Assembly: GCF_003149145.1 (NCBI RefSeq)
Contig: NZ_QGDQ01000024.1
Coordinates: forward strand, 1 to 64,000
Source: Quadrisphaera granulorum
Lineage (GTDB): Bacteria; Actinomycetota; Actinomycetes; Actinomycetales; Quadrisphaeraceae
Length of the DNA stretch: 64,000 nucleotides
Reading direction: 5' to 3'
Numbering within the stretch: the stretch's first letter is position 1; every line of letters starts with the position of its first letter. This document shows, piece after piece, positions 7,686 to 16,005 of the stretch. The position numbers and the translations under genes are program-made. The notes beneath the pieces were generated by a model. That model saw only the letters and a program-made list of their open reading frames with translations. It was not told where the DNA came from and did no database searches.

Positions 7686-8210
7686 TCAGGCGTGTCGGTG
7701 GGCCACCGGGGTGGGTGCTGCCTTCTTGCCAAGCAGCGGCTCGATGACGTCCGCGCCCTTCTCGGAGGCGAACGCGAGCAGTGCGCCGACCACGAGCGAC
7801 ACCACGGACGCGAGGACGGCCGCTCCGCTGGCTCCTGTGCCGAAGAAGCACGCGGCGCCGACGAAGGCGCCGGGGATGAAGGCCAGCGGCTTCCACGCGG
7901 CCTGCACGCACATGCCGAACGCGCCGATCGCCACCGCCAGGCCCAGGACGGCCGCGTTGCCGCTCATGGCGGCGGTGGCGGCCTGGATGATCAGCCACCC
8001 CCAGACCACGCCGGACAGGGTGGACGCCACGGTCTTGCCGAGCCCGCCCGTGCCTCCGCCGGCGGCGTAGAACATCGCCCAGGCGGCGAAGCCCACCCAG
8101 ACGACGAGGACGGCGGCGGTGGTGCCCGCCTCGGGCAGGGAGAAGCCCACCCAGGTGAGGATCCCCGCGAGGACGCCGATCGAGATGCCGAGCGCGAGCA
8201 GACGCTTCAT
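7686..8210 (-). CDS. DUF1097-family membrane protein
   Basis: 174 residues with five or six hydrophobic segments and a short polar C-terminal tail ending in VAHRHA. Sequence and size resemble the DUF1097 family, small inner-membrane proteins of unknown function. AAAGGAG precedes ATG 8210 by 7 nt, a strong ribosome site. It lies downstream of the DUF59/amidohydrolase genes in the same direction, but a large inverted repeat separates them, so it may be transcribed on its own. It converges on the oxidoreductase gene with 31 bp between stops. Confidence 0.75.
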   Translation of the reverse strand: MKRLLALGISIGVLAGILTWVGFSLPEAGTTAAVLVVWVGFAAWAMFYAAGGGTGGLGKTVASTLSGVVWGWLIIQAATAAMSGNAAVLGLAVAIGAFGMCVQAAWKPLAFIPGAFVGAACFFGTGASGAAVLASVVSLVVGALLAFASEKGADVIEPLLGKKAAPTPVAHRHA

Positions 8211-8271
8211 GACTGTTCTCCTTTGAACAGCAGCAGGGGTGGTGCAGGACGTGGCACATCGCCCCCTCTGC

Positions 8272-8322
8272 GACGACCAAGGAAGTTCTGCACGGTGACC
8301 GTGCAGGACTTCCTTGATCGTC
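8272..8322. repeat. 24-bp near-perfect inverted repeat; candidate terminator or operator
   Basis: Arms 8272-8295 and 8299-8322 pair over 24 bp with two mismatches around a TGA centre. The inner part CTGCACGG-TGA-CCGTGCAG is perfect. It lies 24 bp after the stop of the DUF59 gene and about 60 bp before the DUF1097 start, on the same strand as both. There is no T-run, as is common for actinobacterial terminators. It could instead be a regulator site for the DUF1097 gene. Confidence 0.7.
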
Positions 8323-8346
8323 GGGAGGAGCGTGGGAGGGGAATGG

Positions 8347-9162
8347 TCAGGCGGGGCGACGGCTGAGCAGCTGCACCGGGACCGGTGAGGTGCCCTCGTC
8401 GCGGGGGGCCTGGTCGTGCTCGGCCCCCGGGTAGCGCGTGGCCAGCAGGCCGCGGCAGAAGTGCGCGTTGCCGTCGATGCTGATGCGCGTCGACCTGGCC
8501 TTGCGCAGCCACATGCCCACCACCGACGGCGGCACGGGCGTGCCGTGGTCGTCGACGGCGACGGGCGCGTCGTCAGCGGTGCTGAGCCCGAGCGCCGAGC
8601 GACGGCGCAGCAGCGCCGCCGTGACCTCGCCGGGCAGCAGGTCTCGCACCCTCACGGCGTGCACGTCGTGCTCGCCGAGCGTCGGACGTGCCCGCAGCAG
8701 CGCGGTCAGCGCCCGCTCCGCCGCGGCGGTGTGGGCCTTGCGGCGGAAGGTCAGGCGCAGCTCGTCGAGGTCGGACTCCGCCTCGTGCCCGAACGTGCCC
8801 TTGTACCCGGCGTCGGCCGCGAGGCCGCGGTTGATGAGGTCGGAGTCGTGGTGGTCGTCGAGCTCGACGTAGGCCCGCCCGCCGCCGTGACGGCCGAGCA
8901 GCGCCTCCAGCACGTCCTTGGCGTCCGAGCACATGAGGTAGGCGAAGTTCGGCGAGCAGAACGAGGTCGGCAGGCGAAGGTGCACGCGCAGCGACCGGCC
9001 ACGCTGACCGTCGCCGTCGTCGCCCAGCTCATCCAGTGATCGAACGAACCCCAGCGACGTGATCGCCTCGTCGAGCTCAGGGTCCATGACCGCCCCGAGC
9101 GCGTCCCAGGCCTCCTGTTCGAGCCGGGTCCGCTGCTCGACCCGCTCGGCGACGGCCGTCAC
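8347..9162 (-). CDS. MIP18/DUF59-family metal-sulfur cluster assembly protein
   Basis: 271 residues. The N-terminal 60 residues carry the MIP18/PaaD-type signature (ALGAVMDPELDEAITSLGFV). The rest is a longer family-specific region containing FCSPNFAYLMCSDAKD and a C-terminal FCRGLLATRY. DUF59 proteins assist iron-sulfur or diiron enzyme maturation. Proteins of this length occur next to the amidohydrolase in propane-monooxygenase gene clusters, where they are thought to help assemble the diiron hydroxylase. The GTG start overlaps the upstream amidohydrolase stop by four bases (GTGA). No monooxygenase is in this window, so its client here is unknown. Confidence 0.75.
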   Translation of the reverse strand: MTAVAERVEQRTRLEQEAWDALGAVMDPELDEAITSLGFVRSLDELGDDGDGQRGRSLRVHLRLPTSFCSPNFAYLMCSDAKDVLEALLGRHGGGRAYVELDDHHDSDLINRGLAADAGYKGTFGHEAESDLDELRLTFRRKAHTAAAERALTALLRARPTLGEHDVHAVRVRDLLPGEVTAALLRRRSALGLSTADDAPVAVDDHGTPVPPSVVGMWLRKARSTRISIDGNAHFCRGLLATRYPGAEHDQAPRDEGTSPVPVQLLSRRPA

Positions 9163-10223
9163 GCCATCCCCGTCATGAGCTCGGACTCGGCGGCGCGGGG
9201 GTTGTCGACCTTCACGGCCGGCTCCTCGACGTTCAGCGGTTCCGGTGCCACCTGCAGGTGCGCCGGGACGGGGATGTCGTAGAGGGCCGCGGCGTTGAGG
9301 CCGAGGATGCGCTTCTTGGAGTCGGTGGTGAGCGGGGCGTACTCCGTCATGTCTTCGGGGATCTGGAAGTCGACGAACTTCTCCACCAGCCACTTGGGCG
9401 TCCAGATGGCGTAGTCGGAGGAGAAGAAGATGCGGCTGTCGCCGATCCAGTACATGAGCTCGCCGATGATCTGCGCGAAGTAGCGCGGGCGCGAGTGGAT
9501 GAACGGCATCGCAACGGCCAGGCCGGCGTAGACGTTGGGCTCCTGCGTGGCGATCCAGCAGAAGTCCTCCAGACGCGGCAGGCCGCAGTGCTCCACCACG
9601 AAGTTGAGGTCGGTGAAGTCCGAGGCGACGGCGTCGATGTCGGCGACGTCGAACGCGTCACGGTCCAGCGGGCGGATGGTGGGGCCCTTGTGCACGTGGA
9701 TGTTCTTGATGCCGAGTTCCTGACAGGCCTCCAGGTAGCGGTAGCTCCACGGGTCGGTGAGCTTGTAGCCGCGCGACTCGCCCTGCCACTCCGCCGTGTA
9801 GAGCTTCACGCCCTTGAGGTTCATGCGCTCCGCGTCCCTGCGGAGCTGCTCCAGGCCCCGCTCGCCGAAGCGCGGGTCGAAGGCGTGGTTGTAGGTCAGC
9901 TTGTCCGGGTGAGCCTGCGCGAGGGCGAGCGCCTGCTCGGTCTGCCCGAAGCCGTTCCTGTAGAACTCGCCGAGGATCGCCGGCTGGAAGATCGCGTGGT
10001 CGACGTAGCCGTCCTCGAAAAGGTCCTTCATGAGACGGTCCGCGTAGTACAGGTACTGGTCGTAGGACCAGTGCTCGCTCTCGGGCGAGAGGTTGCGGTG
10101 GTAGTCGTAGAAGCAGTCGATGAACTGCTTGCCGTGGATGTTGCGGAGGTTCTCCGGGCGGGCGTCCCACAGCGCGATGTGCGCGTCGAGGATGAAGTAG
10201 TCGGTGCCGTCCTTGCTGTACAC
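9159..10223 (-). CDS. Amidohydrolase family protein of the propane-monooxygenase-associated type
   Basis: 354 residues of the amidohydrolase-2 (ACMSD-like) fold. GTDYFILDAHIALWD, NIHVHKGPTIRPLDRDAFD, FVVEHCGLPRLEDFCWIA and FFSSDYAIWTPKW supply likely metal-binding His and Asp residues. The sequence closely resembles the amidohydrolase found beside the prm/mim propane-oxidation genes of actinobacteria. Its role there is not settled and may be in enzyme assembly. GTG 10223 is preceded by GAGGAGG at 6 nt. The first metal pair, usually HxH, reads DAHIALW here, so one ligand may be missing. Operator-like repeats lie upstream, shared with the divergent regulator. Confidence 0.85.
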   Translation of the reverse strand: MYSKDGTDYFILDAHIALWDARPENLRNIHGKQFIDCFYDYHRNLSPESEHWSYDQYLYYADRLMKDLFEDGYVDHAIFQPAILGEFYRNGFGQTEQALALAQAHPDKLTYNHAFDPRFGERGLEQLRRDAERMNLKGVKLYTAEWQGESRGYKLTDPWSYRYLEACQELGIKNIHVHKGPTIRPLDRDAFDVADIDAVASDFTDLNFVVEHCGLPRLEDFCWIATQEPNVYAGLAVAMPFIHSRPRYFAQIIGELMYWIGDSRIFFSSDYAIWTPKWLVEKFVDFQIPEDMTEYAPLTTDSKKRILGLNAAALYDIPVPAHLQVAPEPLNVEEPAVKVDNPRAAESELMTGMA

Positions 10224-10284
10224 GGTGCCTCCTCGTCGAGGTGGTGCGTCGTTGCTCCGAGAAGACCGTCGCACCCCGTGGCCC

Positions 10285-10319
10285 CGTCTCACAGAGGGTG
10301 TACGTCTCACTGTGAGACG
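10285..10319. promoter_or_regulatory. Candidate operator: GTCTCA-N3-TGAGAC plus extra half-site
   Basis: A perfect inverted repeat CGTCTCAC-T-GTGAGACG lies at 10303-10319, with a further CGTCTCAC half-site at 10285-10292, 18 bp earlier. It sits between the amidohydrolase and the divergent GAF/AAA regulator. The same arms and spacing recur at 12995-13011, next to the alcohol dehydrogenase gene. Confidence 0.65.
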
Positions 10320-10390
10320 CGCTCGCTCACGCCGCTTACGCTGAGTGCCGACGGGGGCAGCGTTGCCTCCGACCTCGGGGGTGGGGAATC

Positions 10391-11866
10391 GTGCCGGAGG
10401 CCCTGGCGGGCACGTCGGTGGACACGTCGCTGAGGCTGCGGGCCTCATGGGCGCGGTGCGAGCACCTGGAGGTGCCGCCCGACGAGGTGCCACCCGTGTT
10501 CAGCGGCGCGGTCGACGTGGACCCCGTCTTCGTGGAGTCCGGTCGCACCGTGCTCGCCGACCTGCGCTCCACCCTCGCCGGGGAGCCCGTCGGCGTCATG
10601 CTGACCGACGCCACCGGCCTGGTGCTGCAGCGGTTCCTCGACGACGCCGCCATGCACCGCTCCCTCGACAGGGTGCATCTGGCGCCCGGCTTCTCCTACG
10701 CCGAGGCACACGCCGGCACCAACGGCCTGGCCCTGGCGCTGGCCGACCGCGCTCCGAGCATCGTGCGTGGCCCGGAGCACTATGTGGAGAGCCTGCGCGA
10801 GTACACCTGCGCCGCTGCGCCGGTGATCGACCCGCGCACCGGCGACATCGCCGGCACCGTCAACCTCACCACCTGGTCGCGCTCGTCCTCCGGCCTGCTC
10901 CTCGCGCTGGCCACCACCGCGGCCCGCAGTACCTCGGCGCTCATGCTCGCCCGCACCGGAGGCACCGCTGCCCTCGGACCTAGCAGGACGACGACGGGCG
11001 CCGCGGCTGCGCCGCGTGGGCAGGTGTACCGCGTGGTGCCCGCCCGGGCAGCCGGCCCCGCGGACCCCTGCACCTCGCGGCTGTGGCGCACCGCCGTTGA
11101 GCAGGTCGAGCGGGCGCTGCTCGCCGGGCGCGTCGTCGCGCTCGCGGGGGAGGCCGGGGCGGGCAAGACGGCGCTGGTCGCCTCCGCACGCCGCCGCGCC
11201 GAGCTGCGCGGCACGCTGCTCGCGGCCCGCACGCCCGGCCCCGAGGAGGTCAGCTCCTGGATGGCCGCGTGGACGCCGGTGCTCCACGAGGACGGCGCCT
11301 GCATCGTCGTCTCCGGCACCTCCGCGCTGCCCGCGTGGGCCGTTGACGAGCTCGCTGCGCTGCTGGCTGCCGCGCGGCGCAGCGACGGCTCACCGCAGCC
11401 GTTCGTCCTGACCGAGCACGACGCGCCGTCGCTGCCCGAGGCGCTGGCCGCGCTGGTCGACGTCGTCGTCGAGGTCCCCCCGCTGCGCGACCGTCCCGAC
11501 GACGTCGTCCCCCTGGCCGAGCACTTCGCCCGCGCCTACCGCCACCGCGACGTGGCGATCACGCCCGCCGCCGCGCAGGTGCTGCGGGCGGCAGCGTGGC
11601 CGGGAGGCGCGACCCAGCTGCGGCAGGTGGTGCAGGCAGCCTCGGCGCGCACCGACGTCGTCGACGTCCGCCACCTTCCGGCCGACCTCGCCTCCCGCAC
11701 CCGGCGCACGCTCACCCGCCTCGAAGCCCTCGAACGCGACGAGATCGTCAAGGCGCTCGCGGTGCCCGGCACGACGGTGGCGCAGGCCGCCGAGAGACTC
11801 GGCATCTCCCGCGCCACCGTCTACCGGCGCATCAGCTCCTACGGCATCGACGTGCCGCGCGCATGA
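10391..11866 (+). CDS. GAF-AAA-Fis transcriptional regulator, sigma54-activator-like but lacking GAFTGA
   Basis: 491 residues. An N-terminal GAF-like sensor (about 40-200) contains GFSYAEAHAGTNGLALAL. An AAA+-like region has Walker A GEAGAGKTALV near residue 253 and the sigma54-activator segment PPLRDRPDDVVPLAEHF. The C-terminal Fis helix-turn-helix is AAERLGISRATVYRRI. It resembles AcoR/MimR-type activators of acetoin and propane operons. The GAFTGA loop that contacts sigma54 is absent, consistent with actinobacteria lacking sigma54, so it must act on the housekeeping polymerase in another way. It is divergent from the amidohydrolase and convergent with the alcohol dehydrogenase, and it probably binds the GTCTCA-N3-TGAGAC sites. 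The GTG start is tentative. Confidence 0.85.
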   Translation: MPEALAGTSVDTSLRLRASWARCEHLEVPPDEVPPVFSGAVDVDPVFVESGRTVLADLRSTLAGEPVGVMLTDATGLVLQRFLDDAAMHRSLDRVHLAPGFSYAEAHAGTNGLALALADRAPSIVRGPEHYVESLREYTCAAAPVIDPRTGDIAGTVNLTTWSRSSSGLLLALATTAARSTSALMLARTGGTAALGPSRTTTGAAAAPRGQVYRVVPARAAGPADPCTSRLWRTAVEQVERALLAGRVVALAGEAGAGKTALVASARRRAELRGTLLAARTPGPEEVSSWMAAWTPVLHEDGACIVVSGTSALPAWAVDELAALLAAARRSDGSPQPFVLTEHDAPSLPEALAALVDVVVEVPPLRDRPDDVVPLAEHFARAYRHRDVAITPAAAQVLRAAAWPGGATQLRQVVQAASARTDVVDVRHLPADLASRTRRTLTRLEALERDEIVKALAVPGTTVAQAAERLGISRATVYRRISSYGIDVPRA

Positions 11867-11873
11867 TCAAGGT

Positions 11874-12902
11874 CTAGGGGATGAGTATCCCGCGGCCGCG
11901 GATGTTGCCGGACTCCAGGTCGTGGATGGCGTCGAGCGCCGCCTCCAGCGGGTACTTCTTGGTGTGCAGCGTGACGCGGCCCTGCGCGGTGAGCGCCATG
12001 AGCTCGACGAGGTCCTGGTAGGTGCCCACGAGGTTGCCGACCACGTTGATCTCGCGGCTGATGATCTCGATGGTGGGCAGGCGCACCTCGCCGCCGTAGC
12101 CGATGACGTAGTGCGAGCCGCGGTTGCGCAGCAGCTTCGGCGCGAGGAGCTCCGCGCCGTGCTCCCCGACGACGTCGAACAGCACGTGGGCGCCGCCGTC
12201 GGTGGCGTCCAGCACCGCCTTCTCGACCTCGGCGTCGCTCGTCGCCTGCACGGTGTGGTGGGCGCCGATGCCCTTCGCCAGCTCCAGGGCCGCTTCGCTG
12301 CGGTCGACCACGGTGATCTGGGCGCTGGTGATGGCCGCGAGGGTCTGGATGCCGATGTGTCCCAGTCCGCCGGCACCGACGACGACGGCGTGGGTGCCCG
12401 GGAACAGCACGTCCGCTGCCTTGCGGACCGCGTGGTAGGCGGTGAGGCCGGCATCCGCCAGCGCCGCGACGTCGGCGGGCTGCAGCCCGCCGTCGAGCTT
12501 CACCACCGAGCGGGCGTTGGTGAGCAGCTGCTCGGCCATGCCGCCGTCGACGTTGAGACCAGGGAACACCGCGTTCTGGCAGTGCGAGTCCTGGCCGTTG
12601 CGGCAGGGCAGGCACAGCCCGCACGTGACCAGCGGATGCATGATCACCACGTCGCCGGGGGCGACGTTGCTCACCGCCGAGCCGACGGCGCGGACCGTGC
12701 CGGCGTTCTCGTGGCCGATCGTGTACGGCAGCGGCGGATGCTGGATGGGCTCCCACTGCCCTTCGATGATGTGCAGGTCCGTCCGGCACAGGCCCGCCGC
12801 GCCGATGTCGACGACGACGTCCCAGGGCCCGGAGACCTCCGGCTCGGGCACGTCGTCCAGCGACGGCGGCTTGTTGTACTCGTGCACGCGCAGGGCCTTC
12901 AC
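11874..12902 (-). CDS. Zinc-dependent NAD(P)+ alcohol dehydrogenase
   Basis: 342 residues of the medium-chain dehydrogenase/reductase family. Catalytic zinc ligands are C39 and the GHEN motif H64/E65. The structural zinc site is C94, C97, C100 and C108. The Rossmann motif is GAGGLGHIGIQ. Close relatives oxidise secondary or medium-chain alcohols in alkane-oxidation clusters. GTG 12902 has GAGGAGGAG upstream. The promoter region carries the same inverted repeat as the amidohydrolase/regulator intergenic region, so co-regulation is likely. It converges on the regulator gene with 7 bp between stops. Enzyme class is certain; the natural alcohol is inferred. Confidence 0.93.
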   Translation of the reverse strand: MKALRVHEYNKPPSLDDVPEPEVSGPWDVVVDIGAAGLCRTDLHIIEGQWEPIQHPPLPYTIGHENAGTVRAVGSAVSNVAPGDVVIMHPLVTCGLCLPCRNGQDSHCQNAVFPGLNVDGGMAEQLLTNARSVVKLDGGLQPADVAALADAGLTAYHAVRKAADVLFPGTHAVVVGAGGLGHIGIQTLAAITSAQITVVDRSEAALELAKGIGAHHTVQATSDAEVEKAVLDATDGGAHVLFDVVGEHGAELLAPKLLRNRGSHYVIGYGGEVRLPTIEIISREINVVGNLVGTYQDLVELMALTAQGRVTLHTKKYPLEAALDAIHDLESGNIRGRGILIP

Positions 12903-12994
12903 GGCGCTCCTCCTCGTCGAGGTCCCACCGGCGCTCATTGCCGATCTGGGGACCAGGCCCAGCCTTCCCACCGCCACGGCAGACCGCCAGCGCG

Positions 12995-13011
12995 TGTCTC
13001 ACCCTGAGACG
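12995..13011. promoter_or_regulatory. Second GTCTCA-N3-TGAGAC operator candidate, upstream of the alcohol dehydrogenase
   Basis: TGTCTCACCCTGAGACG has the same arms and 3-nt spacing as the site at 10303-10319. It overlaps the stop codon of the ureohydrolase gene and lies about 95 bp before the alcohol dehydrogenase start. Confidence 0.65.
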
Positions 13012-14261
13012 TTGCGGCGGAGGCTGCGCGGCTCCAGCGTGCCGCGGGAGCGCGGGTCGACGTAGCGGGTCTGCGTCAGCCCCCGCTTGCGCATGGCGAT
13101 ACCCGTCATGGCCTCGCGGACCGCCCGGTTGGCGAGCAGCGCGGTGATGGCACCGGGTCCGTCGTAGGGCGGGGACACCTCGACGACGTCCATCGCCACG
13201 ATCCCCACCTCGGCGCTGAGCCGGCGCACGGCGGCCAGCACCTGGCTGCTCGTGAGGCCACCGGGCTCGGGCGTGCCGGTGGCGGGGGCGAACGCCGGGT
13301 CGGCGACGTCGATGTCGAGGGAGATGTAGAGGTAGTCGGCCTGGTCGAGCGCCTCGTCGACGGCGCGCTCGAGCACCGCGTCGAACCCGTCCTCCTCGAT
13401 CTCGGCCATGAAGTGGGTGCGCATGCCCTGCTGCGACATCCAGTCGAGGGTGTCCGGCGTGGGCCAGTACCCGCGCAGCCCCACCTGCACGAAGTTCTTG
13501 CCCGGCACCGCGCCCGACTCGATGAGCTTGCGCATCGGGGTGCCGTGGCTGGCGAGGTGGCCGGGGGAGTTGGGGGCGGTGTCGGCGTGCGCGTCGAAGT
13601 GGACGATGCCGACCTTCCCGTGGCCGTGGTGGTCGGCCACGGCCATCGCGCACGGCCACGTGATGGAGTGGTCTCCGCCGAGGATGATCGGGACGGCGCC
13701 GGTCTCGACGACCGCCCCGACGAACTTGCGCACCCCGACGAACGAGCCCATGACGTTGCCCAGGTGCAGCGGCGCGTCGCCGAAGTCGCACATGCGCAGG
13801 TCCGCGAAGGCGTCCACGCGGGTGCCCAGGTGAGGGGCCGGGTAGCCGAACCCGCCGACGTAGTCGCACGAGCGGATGGCCGCCGGCCCGAACCGGGCGC
13901 CGGAGCGGCCCGTCGTCGTCGCATCCCACGGCACCCCGAGCACGGCGACCTCCATCTCCCCGGCCCGCAGGTCCTCCGGGGTGAGGCAGACCGGGAGCTT
14001 GCCGAAGGTCTGGATGCCGTAGGAGGCCTCGCCGTCGTAGCGGTCCACGAAGATCGGACCGGGCCGGCGGCCCTGGCGCGCGCCGTAGGGGTCGACGGCC
14101 CCGTGGCCCTCCAGTCCGGTGCCGAGGCTGGGGGAGAGGTCGGCGGAGAGCGCGTCGAGGTCGGCGAGGACGGCCGGGTCGCCGTCGTGGTGGTGGTGCT
14201 CGTGGGGTGTCTCGTCGCCGTCGAGGTCGGGCGGCCACCAGCCGCCGCGGGAGTCGCTCAC
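12999..14261 (-). CDS. Agmatinase-family ureohydrolase with His-rich N-terminus
   Basis: 420 residues. The arginase/agmatinase core has the binuclear Mn motifs [16 protein letters not shown] and SLDIDVADP. Family members hydrolyse agmatine or related guanidino compounds, releasing urea. An N-terminal extension of about 100 residues includes HEHHHHD near residue 20, possibly a metal-binding stretch, and [17 protein letters not shown]. The GTG start overlaps the lipB stop by four bases (GTGA), so it is translated with lipB. Long-form members of this family may act on guanidine or other substrates, so the substrate is left open. There is no clear functional link to lipB. Confidence 0.85.
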   Translation of the reverse strand: MSDSRGGWWPPDLDGDETPHEHHHHDGDPAVLADLDALSADLSPSLGTGLEGHGAVDPYGARQGRRPGPIFVDRYDGEASYGIQTFGKLPVCLTPEDLRAGEMEVAVLGVPWDATTTGRSGARFGPAAIRSCDYVGGFGYPAPHLGTRVDAFADLRMCDFGDAPLHLGNVMGSFVGVRKFVGAVVETGAVPIILGGDHSITWPCAMAVADHHGHGKVGIVHFDAHADTAPNSPGHLASHGTPMRKLIESGAVPGKNFVQVGLRGYWPTPDTLDWMSQQGMRTHFMAEIEEDGFDAVLERAVDEALDQADYLYISLDIDVADPAFAPATGTPEPGGLTSSQVLAAVRRLSAEVGIVAMDVVEVSPPYDGPGAITALLANRAVREAMTGIAMRKRGLTQTRYVDPRSRGTLEPRSLRRNVSG

Positions 14262-14962
14262 GCGCCGGACGGTAGCGCGATCTCCCCGGGTTCCCGGGAG
14301 GGGTCGAGCAGCTCCGCGTGAGCTTCCACCAGCGGCAGCACCTCGGCCACCGTCACCTGCCGGCCCAGCTCGACGGACAGCGTGGTTACGCCGGCGTCAG
14401 CGATGCCGCAGGGGACGATCGCGCCGTAGGCGCCGAGGTCGTTGTCGCAGTTCAGCGCAAAGCCGTGCATCGTCACCGACTGCGCGACGCGGATGCCGAT
14501 CGCCGCGACCTTGCGCTCGTCGACCCACACACCGCTGCGGCCCCGCACCCGCTCCGCGACCACGCCGAGGTCGGCGCAGACGGCGATGAGCAGCTCCTCC
14601 ACGCGGCGCACGTGCTTGACCACGTCGATCCGCCCCGCCAGGGACAGCACCGGATACCCCACGAGCTGACCCGGGCCGTGCCAGGTGATCCGGCCGCCCC
14701 TGTCGACGTCGATGACGGGCACCCCCGCATCACCTGGACCGCCGGCGAGGGGCCGGTCCGCGGGCTCGGTGAGCTTGCCCGCCGTGAACACCGGCGGGTG
14801 CTCCAGGAGCAGAAGGGTGTCGCCTCGGCGACCGGCGACGACGCCGGCGTGGACCTCGCGCTGCAGGTCCCAGGCGTGCCGGTACTCGACCAGGCCGCCG
14901 GCTCCGACGCCGCCGACCCGCTCCACGATGGGGCCCCGCTCCATCAGAGGGACATGGTGCAC
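14258..14962 (-). CDS. lipB: Lipoyl(octanoyl) transferase LipB
   Basis: 234 residues, usual for LipB. It moves octanoyl groups from acyl carrier protein to lipoyl domains of 2-oxoacid dehydrogenases. Motifs are [30 protein letters not shown], the lysine segment [11 protein letters not shown] and the catalytic Cys in [14 protein letters not shown]. The GTG start at 14962 lies 6 nt after the minus-strand -10 TACCCT. An in-frame ATG at 14944 would remove six residues. The usual partner lipA is not adjacent; a ureohydrolase follows instead. Its lipoyl targets include SucB, encoded 5 kb away. Confidence 0.95.
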   Translation of the reverse strand: MHHVPLMERGPIVERVGGVGAGGLVEYRHAWDLQREVHAGVVAGRRGDTLLLLEHPPVFTAGKLTEPADRPLAGGPGDAGVPVIDVDRGGRITWHGPGQLVGYPVLSLAGRIDVVKHVRRVEELLIAVCADLGVVAERVRGRSGVWVDERKVAAIGIRVAQSVTMHGFALNCDNDLGAYGAIVPCGIADAGVTTLSVELGRQVTVAEVLPLVEAHAELLDPSREPGEIALPSGA

Positions 14963-14967
14963 CGACC

Positions 14968-14974
14968 TAGGGTA
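14968..14974. promoter_or_regulatory. Overlapping divergent -10 boxes shared by lipB and the Gfo/Idh/MocA gene
   Basis: TAGGGTA contains TAGGGT on the plus strand (14968-14973) and TACCCT on the minus strand (14974-14969). Each lies exactly 6 nt from its GTG start (14980 and 14962). Both mRNAs would be leaderless and polymerase could bind in only one direction at a time. Confidence 0.6.
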
Positions 14975-14979
14975 GTCCG

Positions 14980-16005
14980 GTGCGCGTGGGCCTCGTCGGG
15001 TACGGCGACTCCGGTCGCTCCTTCCACGTCCCGCTGCTGCGCGCCGCGGGCGCGCGGGTGGTCGCGGTGGTCACGCGGGACGCCGTCCGCTCCGCCGCCG
15101 TCCGTTCGGACCTGCCCGGAGCCCGCGTGCTGCCCGACCTCGAGGCGCTGCTCGCCTCTACCGAGGAGCTCGCCGTCGACGTCGTCGTCCTCGCCTCCCC
15201 GTCCGGGGTCCACGCGGAGCAGGCGCTCGCGTGCATCGCGGCCGGTGTCGCCGTCGTCGTCGACAAGCCCCTCGCCGTCGACGCGGCGTCCGCGCAGCGG
15301 GTGGTCGAGGCCGCCGAGGCGGCCGGCGTCGTCCTCACGACCTTCCAGAACCGACGTCACTCCGACGAGCACCGCACGCTGCGGCGGCTCCTCCAGGCCG
15401 GCGAGGTGGGGCGTCCGTTCCGCTTCGAGCGGCGCTGGGAGCGGTGGCGGCCCAAGCCCAAGCAGCGGTGGCGTGAGAACGCGCCCGCTTCAGAGGGCGG
15501 TGGGCTGCTGCTCGACCTCGGCAGCCACGTGGTGGATGCCGCCGTCGACCTGTTCGGACCGGTGAGCGCCGTCTACGCCGAGCTCGCCGCCCGCACCACG
15601 CCGTCAGAGGACGACGCCGTGCTCGCGCTCACCCACGCCGGTGGGGTGCGGTCGCACCTCGCGGTCGGGTCGCTGGTCGGGGCGCCCGGACCGCGCACGC
15701 GGCTGCTCGGCACGGCGGGCGCGTACGTCGTCACCGACTTCGAGGGCGAGCCCGCGGCGTTCGGAGGCTTTGCCGATGCGCCGCGCTGCACCGGGTGGGT
15801 GGTCGCGGGCGCCGAGCGTCGTCCCGTGCCCACCGCGCCCGGTGCACCCGCCGACTTCTACCGCGCCGTCGCGGCGGCCGTACGCGCCGGCGACCCCGCG
15901 GCCGTGCCGGTGCCCCCGCGCGAGACGCTGCACGTGGCGCAGGTGCTCGACGCCGCCCGCATCAGCTCGGCCGAGCAGCGGGTAGTGACGCTCCCAGCTG
16001 GCTGA
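14980..16005 (+). CDS. Gfo/Idh/MocA-family oxidoreductase
   Basis: 341 residues. An N-terminal Rossmann domain ([17 protein letters not shown]) is followed by the family lysine motif VVDKPLAVD and a C-terminal alpha/beta domain with [21 protein letters not shown], where the His is usually catalytic. Members are NAD(P)-dependent sugar, inositol or biliverdin-type oxidoreductases. GTG 14980 is fixed by the leaderless -10 box. The 3' end overlaps the convergent FAD oxidoreductase gene by 44 bp. The substrate cannot be predicted. Confidence 0.9.
   Translation: MRVGLVGYGDSGRSFHVPLLRAAGARVVAVVTRDAVRSAAVRSDLPGARVLPDLEALLASTEELAVDVVVLASPSGVHAEQALACIAAGVAVVVDKPLAVDAASAQRVVEAAEAAGVVLTTFQNRRHSDEHRTLRRLLQAGEVGRPFRFERRWERWRPKPKQRWRENAPASEGGGLLLDLGSHVVDAAVDLFGPVSAVYAELAARTTPSEDDAVLALTHAGGVRSHLAVGSLVGAPGPRTRLLGTAGAYVVTDFEGEPAAFGGFADAPRCTGWVVAGAERRPVPTAPGAPADFYRAVAAAVRAGDPAAVPVPPRETLHVAQVLDAARISSAEQRVVTLPAG

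Noticed and set aside
11839-14238. Arg/Pro-rich frame of about 800 codons on the minus strand
   Set aside because: It is another frame of the alcohol dehydrogenase and ureohydrolase genes, which have intact motifs.
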